42,068 nucleotides of DNA, taken from positions 1 to 42,068 of the IMG/VR virus record IMGVR_UViG_3300018469_000156. One strand, given 5' to 3'. Both the position numbers and the translations under genes were made by a program. Position 1 is the first letter of the stretch. Each line of letters opens with the position of its first letter. The stretch is from a virus. The notes beneath the pieces are model-generated. The model was not told the origin of the DNA, made no database searches, and saw only the letters and a list, made by a program, of their open reading frames with translations. Below are positions 37,767-42,068 of this stretch, piece by piece.

Positions 37767-38186
37767 TTACGGGATGGTGATGGCGTTGGAGGGCGGCGCT
37801 GCCGTCGAGCCTTCGGCATTGGTCGCGGTGACGACGCAGGAAATCGCGTGCCCTGAATCGTCGACAATGACCGTGTAGTTGCCGCTGTTGCTGCCGACGT
37901 TGGTCGCGTCGCGCTTCCACTGGTAGGTGTATGTCGGCTCGCCGGTCCAGTTGCCCATCGTGCAGTGCAAAATATCGCCGACCACGGCGGCGCCTTCAGA
38001 CCCCGGCCCATAGACCAGCGGCACATCCTTGACTTGCGGCGGCGCCAGCGCCGGCACGTCGTCCGGGCCGGCGCCGTGCGTCCGCGCCTTGATGAAATCG
38101 GCCCGCGCCTGGGTCGGCGCCGGCGCGCCTTCAGGCTCCGGGTCGCCTTCGCGATACCGCGGCACGCTGCGTTCGGGTGTTTGCAT
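37767..38186 (-). CDS. Ig-like domain protein, possible head decoration, 139 aa
   Basis: After a disordered N-terminus (about 1-45) comes an Ig-like beta-sandwich: GDILHCTMGNWTGEPTYTYQ, then WKRDATNVGSNSGNYTVIV and HAISCVVTATNAEGS, with the two core Cys and the central Trp. Such domains are common on phage capsid or tail proteins and bind carbohydrates or decorate the head. Placed between capsid and portal genes, a decoration role is likely. ATG 38186; a hairpin separates it from the capsid gene. Confidence 0.8.
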   Translation of the reverse strand: MQTPERSVPRYREGDPEPEGAPAPTQARADFIKARTHGAGPDDVPALAPPQVKDVPLVYGPGSEGAAVVGDILHCTMGNWTGEPTYTYQWKRDATNVGSNSGNYTVIVDDSGHAISCVVTATNAEGSTAAPPSNAITIP

Positions 38187-38198
38187 CGATTGCCCTCA

Positions 38199-38226
38199 AC
38201 GAGGAAGGCGGGGCCGAAGCCCCGCC
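38199..38226 (-). terminator. Stem-loop after the capsid gene, partial terminator
   Basis: Read leftward, GGCGGGGC, loop TTCG, GCCCCGCC (38226-38207) is a perfect 8-bp stem with a stable UUCG tetraloop, followed by TTCCTCGTT. It lies 11 bases after the protease-capsid stop. With its imperfect T-run it would let some transcripts pass, raising capsid mRNA over downstream genes. Confidence 0.65.
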
Positions 38227-38237
38227 GCCTGAATGTG

Positions 38238-40163
38238 CTACGCCCAGTTGACGCCGGTGCCGATGAACTGGACCATTCCCGTCCGGCGCATCGCCCAGTT
38301 GACGTTCGCGACCATCCGGATGGCGATCTGAGCCGTCTGGAACATCGACTGCGTCGGTGTCGCCAGCACGCCCGAACCTTGGGCGCCGGTGGCGATATTT
38401 AACGGCGTGGTATCTTCCATGTGCACGGTGGCAACTTCGCTCACGTCGAACTCAGGCGCGCCGGTGACCGACACAAAATCGGCGGCGTCGATCATGTAGA
38501 CGGCGCCCGCGGTGATGCTGGTCGAGGCAATCACGGTGAACATGTCGGTGAATTGCTGCGACCAGCCGAACGGTACGCCGCTCGGTCCCGGTGCGAACAC
38601 CAGTTGGTTGCGCTGCTGCGGATTCATCAGAAATGCCAGCCGCCGGCCGGCATTCGCCGCGTAAAACGGCGCCGTCAATTTGTTGAGGTCGCCGAGGAAC
38701 GCGGCGTAGCCGCCGCCGGCGGTGGCGGTCAGCGAGACGACGCCGTTGGTCAGGCCGGCCGGCCGGGTGGTCGACACCGCCACGGCATCGAGCAGCAGCG
38801 CGTCGATGTTGATCTGCGTGTCGTCGATGATGGCGTCGCGGATTATGGTCTCGATGTCGGGATTGCTGTAAGCCGCGATCTCGCGGCTGAACACCGAGAT
38901 GCCGCCGACCTTGTGCGGATAGAGCGTGATGCTCGTCAACCCCAGGCGCCGCACCGGGATCGGCGCCGCCTCGGCAACGAAACTGCCGCCGATCGACGGC
39001 GTCGCGGCGCGCGACGGGATTTTGATCGCACCCGCGTTTGGCCCGAAATTCAGCGGCATCCCCATCGCCGCGAGCGGCGGGAACACCTGGTTCGGCATCA
39101 GGGAATTGACGAACTCGCCCTGTCCCGTCTGCACCAGTTCGAGCGCCCATCCGGCGGTTGTCGTCGTTGCCCCGGCAATGGCGGCACGGGTGACGGTCGC
39201 GGTGTGCTCGTCGTTGGGGAACCGCTCCGCGAGGACTTGCTCCAGCGGCGCCCGCTGCGCCACCGACAGGAACCGCGCGACGCAGTGGTTGGCATACAGG
39301 TCGCCGGGCGAGCGATCCTTGCCGGGGATGCCGAGCGGCCGGCGGGCAATCGCCGGCGCCGCCACCGGCGGCAGGATCTCCTGTTGCTGCACGGTGCGCT
39401 GGCCGAGCCGCCGCTCGGATTCCTTGAGCGAAGCGAGCCGCGCCTCCTGCTCGTCGATCTCGGCGATCAACCCGCGGGCGATCTCGACGTCGTGGTCGGG
39501 GTCGTGCGTATGTTCCGACAGTTGGTCGCGTGCCGCGTTGAGCCGCGATTGCCGGTCTTCGATTTGCCTACTGATGGTAATTGGTTCTGACATGTGGCGA
39601 ACCCCTGGTCGGGGTTTCGGATCGGCAGGCGTGCCGCGGGTTGCCGCTTGCCTCGTTACAGCCTGCGGGCCGAAGGCAATGGCGATCGTCTCGTCGGAAA
39701 TGTTCAGCGACCGCGCCAGTTGCAGCGCGGCCGGGTTGGCGGGAACCGGGACGATGCTGGTTTCGAGCAGTTCCTGCGCGATGTACCGCACGCCGCGTTC
39801 CGGGTGCTCCGGGTCGAGCGGCACCGGCTTTGCGAGCGGCTGGAAGCCGACCGACACCGCCGGCAGCAATCCTTGCGCGATGAGGCGCAGCACCTCGTCG
39901 ATGCGCGCCGACGTGCCGGCCTTGGCCGGCTCCAGCGTGCCGACCAGGCGGTCGTCAACATCGACGTGCACGTCGGCCCAGCGGCCGATGACGAAGTCCT
40001 TCTGGTGGTTGAACAACGCCACCGGGTTCTGCCGGAAATTCTCGAGCTCCCAACCGGCCGGGTCGATCACGTCGCCGAGGCGGTCGCGCGTGGCGTCGGA
40101 GAGCACATAGCTCGAGCCCGTGCCGGCGCGCTTGCCGGGCGCGGCTTTGCGAATGACTTGCAT
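38238..40163 (-). CDS. Fused prohead protease - HK97-fold major capsid protein, 641 aa
   Basis: Residues 1-190 are an S78-type prohead protease (ALFNHQKDFVIGRW with His53; LLPAVSVGFQPL with Ser104). From Met191 (MSEPITISRQIEDRQ) a coiled-coil delta-like domain (to about 265) leads to the HK97-fold capsid protein (about 290-641: GEFVNSLMPNQVFPPLAAMG, FSREIAAYSNPDIETIIRDA, AFLMNPQQRNQLV). Normally these are two genes. An internal ATG (39593) with AGGGG upstream could also give capsid alone. Processing after assembly would remove the delta domain. ATG 40163 starts the fusion. Confidence 0.9.
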   Translation of the reverse strand: MQVIRKAAPGKRAGTGSSYVLSDATRDRLGDVIDPAGWELENFRQNPVALFNHQKDFVIGRWADVHVDVDDRLVGTLEPAKAGTSARIDEVLRLIAQGLLPAVSVGFQPLAKPVPLDPEHPERGVRYIAQELLETSIVPVPANPAALQLARSLNISDETIAIAFGPQAVTRQAATRGTPADPKPRPGVRHMSEPITISRQIEDRQSRLNAARDQLSEHTHDPDHDVEIARGLIAEIDEQEARLASLKESERRLGQRTVQQQEILPPVAAPAIARRPLGIPGKDRSPGDLYANHCVARFLSVAQRAPLEQVLAERFPNDEHTATVTRAAIAGATTTTAGWALELVQTGQGEFVNSLMPNQVFPPLAAMGMPLNFGPNAGAIKIPSRAATPSIGGSFVAEAAPIPVRRLGLTSITLYPHKVGGISVFSREIAAYSNPDIETIIRDAIIDDTQINIDALLLDAVAVSTTRPAGLTNGVVSLTATAGGGYAAFLGDLNKLTAPFYAANAGRRLAFLMNPQQRNQLVFAPGPSGVPFGWSQQFTDMFTVIASTSITAGAVYMIDAADFVSVTGAPEFDVSEVATVHMEDTTPLNIATGAQGSGVLATPTQSMFQTAQIAIRMVANVNWAMRRTGMVQFIGTGVNWA

Positions 40164-40186
40164 GGAGAGTTCCCGAGAAGGGAGGT

Positions 40187-40393
40187 TTAGTCGGCGGCCA
40201 ATGGCCCGTAGCGGCGCTCGTATTCGGCGCGTGCCCAACTGTCGCCGTGTTGCGCCAGCGTCTTGAGGCTTTGCTTCAGGTCCCGAAGGATCTCCTCGTG
40301 CACCACAGCCTCGATCTGCGCCGTGCTGTAGCCCGCGATCTCGTGGCGATACCGCTCGATCAGCGCGACGACAAAGTCCTCGCGAAGCAACAT
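40187..40393 (-). CDS. Hypothetical protein, 68 aa, between terL and protease
   Basis: A helical protein (LLREDFVVALIERYRHEIAG, HEEILRDLKQSLKTLAQHG). No family recognised. Coupled to terL by an ATGA overlap. The gene takes the place where the portal usually stands. A role in packaging or scaffolding is only a guess. Confidence 0.6.
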   Translation of the reverse strand: MLLREDFVVALIERYRHEIAGYSTAQIEAVVHEEILRDLKQSLKTLAQHGDSWARAEYERRYGPLAAD

Positions 40394-42033
40394 CAGCCGA
40401 TCATCGCGCCGATATCGAGCGGCACCGCGGCGCGCTTGGCGAGGCCGAGCGCCATCACCGCGGCGACCGCGCCGTCCACCCGCACCGGGCCGCGGCCGTT
40501 GGATTTTTCCTTGTCGATCTTGCGGTTGCCGGCCGGGTCGCTGACGATCACGGCGCCGGCGAAACTCGCGCCCAGCACCTGATTGCCGCCGTGCCGCAAC
40601 CGCCCGGTCAGCGCCAGCTCGGCAAACCAATCGATCGCCGGCGACATGTCCTTGTACCCCTGTCCGATCGGCATCAGCGGCGCCGGAAAATCAGCGTCGG
40701 CCTCGACCAGATCGGTCTTGAAATCATCGATCCGCCAGCGGTCGTAGCCGAGCGCCAGGATGTCGAACTCGCGGCTCAGCTCGACCAGCGCCTTCGCGAC
40801 AAACCCGAACCGGATCGTCGGCCCCGGCACCAGCGTCAACTCGCCGGACTTGATCCACAACCGGAACCTGTCCTGCTCCTGCTGCCGCCGCCCCGCCATC
40901 GCCCCGTCCGGGGTCCAGAAAAACGGCAGGAGGTCGTAGCTCGGCTCCGCGTCGTCATCGGGAAACGCCAGCACCAGCGACGTGAGATCGTGCTTGCCCG
41001 AGAGGTCGAGCGCGGCGTAGCACTGCCGGCCCGCGAGCGCCGCGCGGTCGACCGGCACGGCGCCGAGCGCCCACACCTCGCGGGTCACGATGCGCTCGTC
41101 TTCCCGCGCGTCGATCCGCTGGTTTAGCCGCAGATTGCGGAACCCGGCCTCGAACGCCGGGATGCGGCGGGCGCGCTCCGCGGAATCGCGCATTTCGGCA
41201 AGGCTCAGAAACTTACCGAGCGCCGGGTTGCACGCCTTCCATGTCCCCTCCGCGAACGGGTCGGCTTCTTCCGGCGCGGCCAGCAGTTGGACGTAGAGGC
41301 TGGCGTCGTCGCCGCGTAGTCCGTCGTCGATCAGTTGCGACAGCGGGTGGCTGTCATCCGGCGCCTGGGTCGAGATCACGATCCCGAGAGCTTCGCGCCG
41401 CTTGCCCAGCCCGTTGATCAGGTTGTCGAGGAGAACCCTGTCCTTCGCCTGCGCCAGTTCGTCGTAAGCCCACAACGTCGGCGACAGGCCATGCGCCCGC
41501 CTGGCATCGGCCGAGAGCGCCTCGAAGGTCGAGCCATTCGCCGGGCCGCCGGGATCGATGACCTCAATCCGCTTGGTGAACCGCACGACATTGCAGATAT
41601 CGGCAAACTCCGGGACGGCAAACACCGTCGCCGCCATCTCCGCGAAAATAATCGCCGCCTGCTGCCGGTCCATCGCGGCCGAGTAAATCTCGCCGCGTAG
41701 TTCCGCCTCGGGTCCGAGCAAATGACACAAGCACAACCCCGCAACCATCCCCGATTTGCCATTCCCCTTCGGGTGGCTCAACACCCCCAAGCGCCGCCGC
41801 CGAAGTCCATCCTTGTCGAGATTACCGTAGATCTCCTCTACGAACCGCCGCTGATCCGGCAATAACCGCAACCGCTCCCCAGTCAACGGACCCTTCGTGA
41901 TCGGCAGCCACTGAAGAAACGCAATCACCCGCTCGGAACGCGAAAGACCGCGTTTCTTCCACGGCAAGCTCTTCGATCGCGGAAATGCTTCCGTTGCTTC
42001 CCATTGCGGACTTATCCGTCCCCGCAGGCCCAA
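40393..42033 (-). CDS. terL: Terminase large subunit
   Basis: A 546-residue protein: ATPase with Walker A HPKGNGKS (residues 87-94) and Walker B LWAYDELAQ (Asp191-Glu192), then an RNase-H-like nuclease domain starting at AALDLSGKHDLTSLVL (Asp343) and continuing to LGYDRWR. It is of the HK97-like Terminase_1 type. It packages DNA into the prohead and cuts it. TTG 42033 is chosen because GGAGGGG lies seven bases before it; no ATG is near. Only 35 bases remain to the window end. No small-subunit gene lies upstream; across the junction comes the HNH gene. Confidence 0.95.
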   Translation of the reverse strand: MGLRGRISPQWEATEAFPRSKSLPWKKRGLSRSERVIAFLQWLPITKGPLTGERLRLLPDQRRFVEEIYGNLDKDGLRRRRLGVLSHPKGNGKSGMVAGLCLCHLLGPEAELRGEIYSAAMDRQQAAIIFAEMAATVFAVPEFADICNVVRFTKRIEVIDPGGPANGSTFEALSADARRAHGLSPTLWAYDELAQAKDRVLLDNLINGLGKRREALGIVISTQAPDDSHPLSQLIDDGLRGDDASLYVQLLAAPEEADPFAEGTWKACNPALGKFLSLAEMRDSAERARRIPAFEAGFRNLRLNQRIDAREDERIVTREVWALGAVPVDRAALAGRQCYAALDLSGKHDLTSLVLAFPDDDAEPSYDLLPFFWTPDGAMAGRRQQEQDRFRLWIKSGELTLVPGPTIRFGFVAKALVELSREFDILALGYDRWRIDDFKTDLVEADADFPAPLMPIGQGYKDMSPAIDWFAELALTGRLRHGGNQVLGASFAGAVIVSDPAGNRKIDKEKSNGRGPVRVDGAVAAVMALGLAKRAAVPLDIGAMIG

Positions 42034-42068
42034 CCGCCCCTCCGAAGTGACAAAATTAAATGGAAAAC
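42034..42068. other. Right terminal segment with terL ribosome-binding site
   Basis: Holds the GGAGGGG site for terL (about 42035-42041 read leftward) and AT-rich sequence. The last six bases (GAAAAC) complete a 12-bp palindrome with the first six of the window when the ends are joined. Whether this is the physical genome end or only where a circular assembly was cut cannot be decided from sequence alone. Confidence 0.5.

Noticed and set aside
1-42068. CRISPR arrays, insertion sequences, rRNA genes
   Set aside because: No regularly spaced repeats with unique spacers, no transposase-like protein and no rRNA-like sequence were seen.

Overview
The window looks like one essentially complete temperate siphovirus genome (42,068 bp) in excised, virion or circular form, not an integrated prophage. 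The integrase gene is followed at once by the 3' part of a tRNA-Thr(GGU) gene with no 5' half. This is the usual look of attP, and phage genes lie on both sides of it. The two window ends also fit together: the HNH gene at the left end and the large terminase gene at the right end are both read leftward, so joining the ends gives HNH - junction - terL, the HK97-like arrangement around cos. The DNA is GC-rich throughout, ATGA/GTGA gene overlaps are the rule, and the tail genes resemble those of alphaproteobacterial phages and gene transfer agents. An alphaproteobacterial host (probably Hyphomicrobiales) is inferred, not proven.

Layout. (1) Positions 102-7564, minus strand: early and replication block. 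In order of transcription it has small unknown genes, a VRR-NUC nuclease, an HTH protein, a small HNH nuclease, a DEAH-type SF2 helicase, a DUF1376 replication protein and a NusG-like protein, then HNH endonuclease. A TTGACA promoter candidate lies on the 3' end of the nusG-like gene, so that gene sits where lambda has Q. (2) Positions 7565-10552: switch region with an XRE repressor (+), a divergent control region with palindromes, two small HTH (excisionase-like) proteins and a tyrosine integrase. (3) Positions 10485-10726: attP with 18-bp direct repeats on both flanks. (4) Positions 10821-14440, plus strand: Red-type recombination (YqaJ/lambda-type exonuclease and Bet annealase) among small genes. 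(5) Positions 14495-16694: accessory region with an RHH protein, a strong inverted repeat, a run of tiny genes ending in an XRE regulator (anti-CRISPR-like layout), and a superinfection-immunity membrane protein. (6) Positions 42033 down to 16680, minus strand: late operon.

The late operon order is terL, a 68-aa protein, a fused prohead protease-major capsid protein, Ig-like protein, Pro-rich protein, portal, collagen-like protein, head-tail connector, head closure, HK97 gp10-like, DUF3168, tail tube, tail chaperone pair, tape measure, distal tail proteins, a 2027-aa spike, an NlpC/P60-like protein, tail hub, a beta-propeller fibre and small membrane or coiled-coil proteins. An HNH homing endonuclease gene on the opposite strand interrupts it between spike and NlpC-like genes.

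Notable absences: no small terminase and no endolysin could be recognised. Notable structures: the capsid fusion, the portal lying after the capsid gene, a tail-chaperone reading frame with no start codon (which implies a -1 frameshift), and a putative operator-controlled small-gene operon at 14814-15774.
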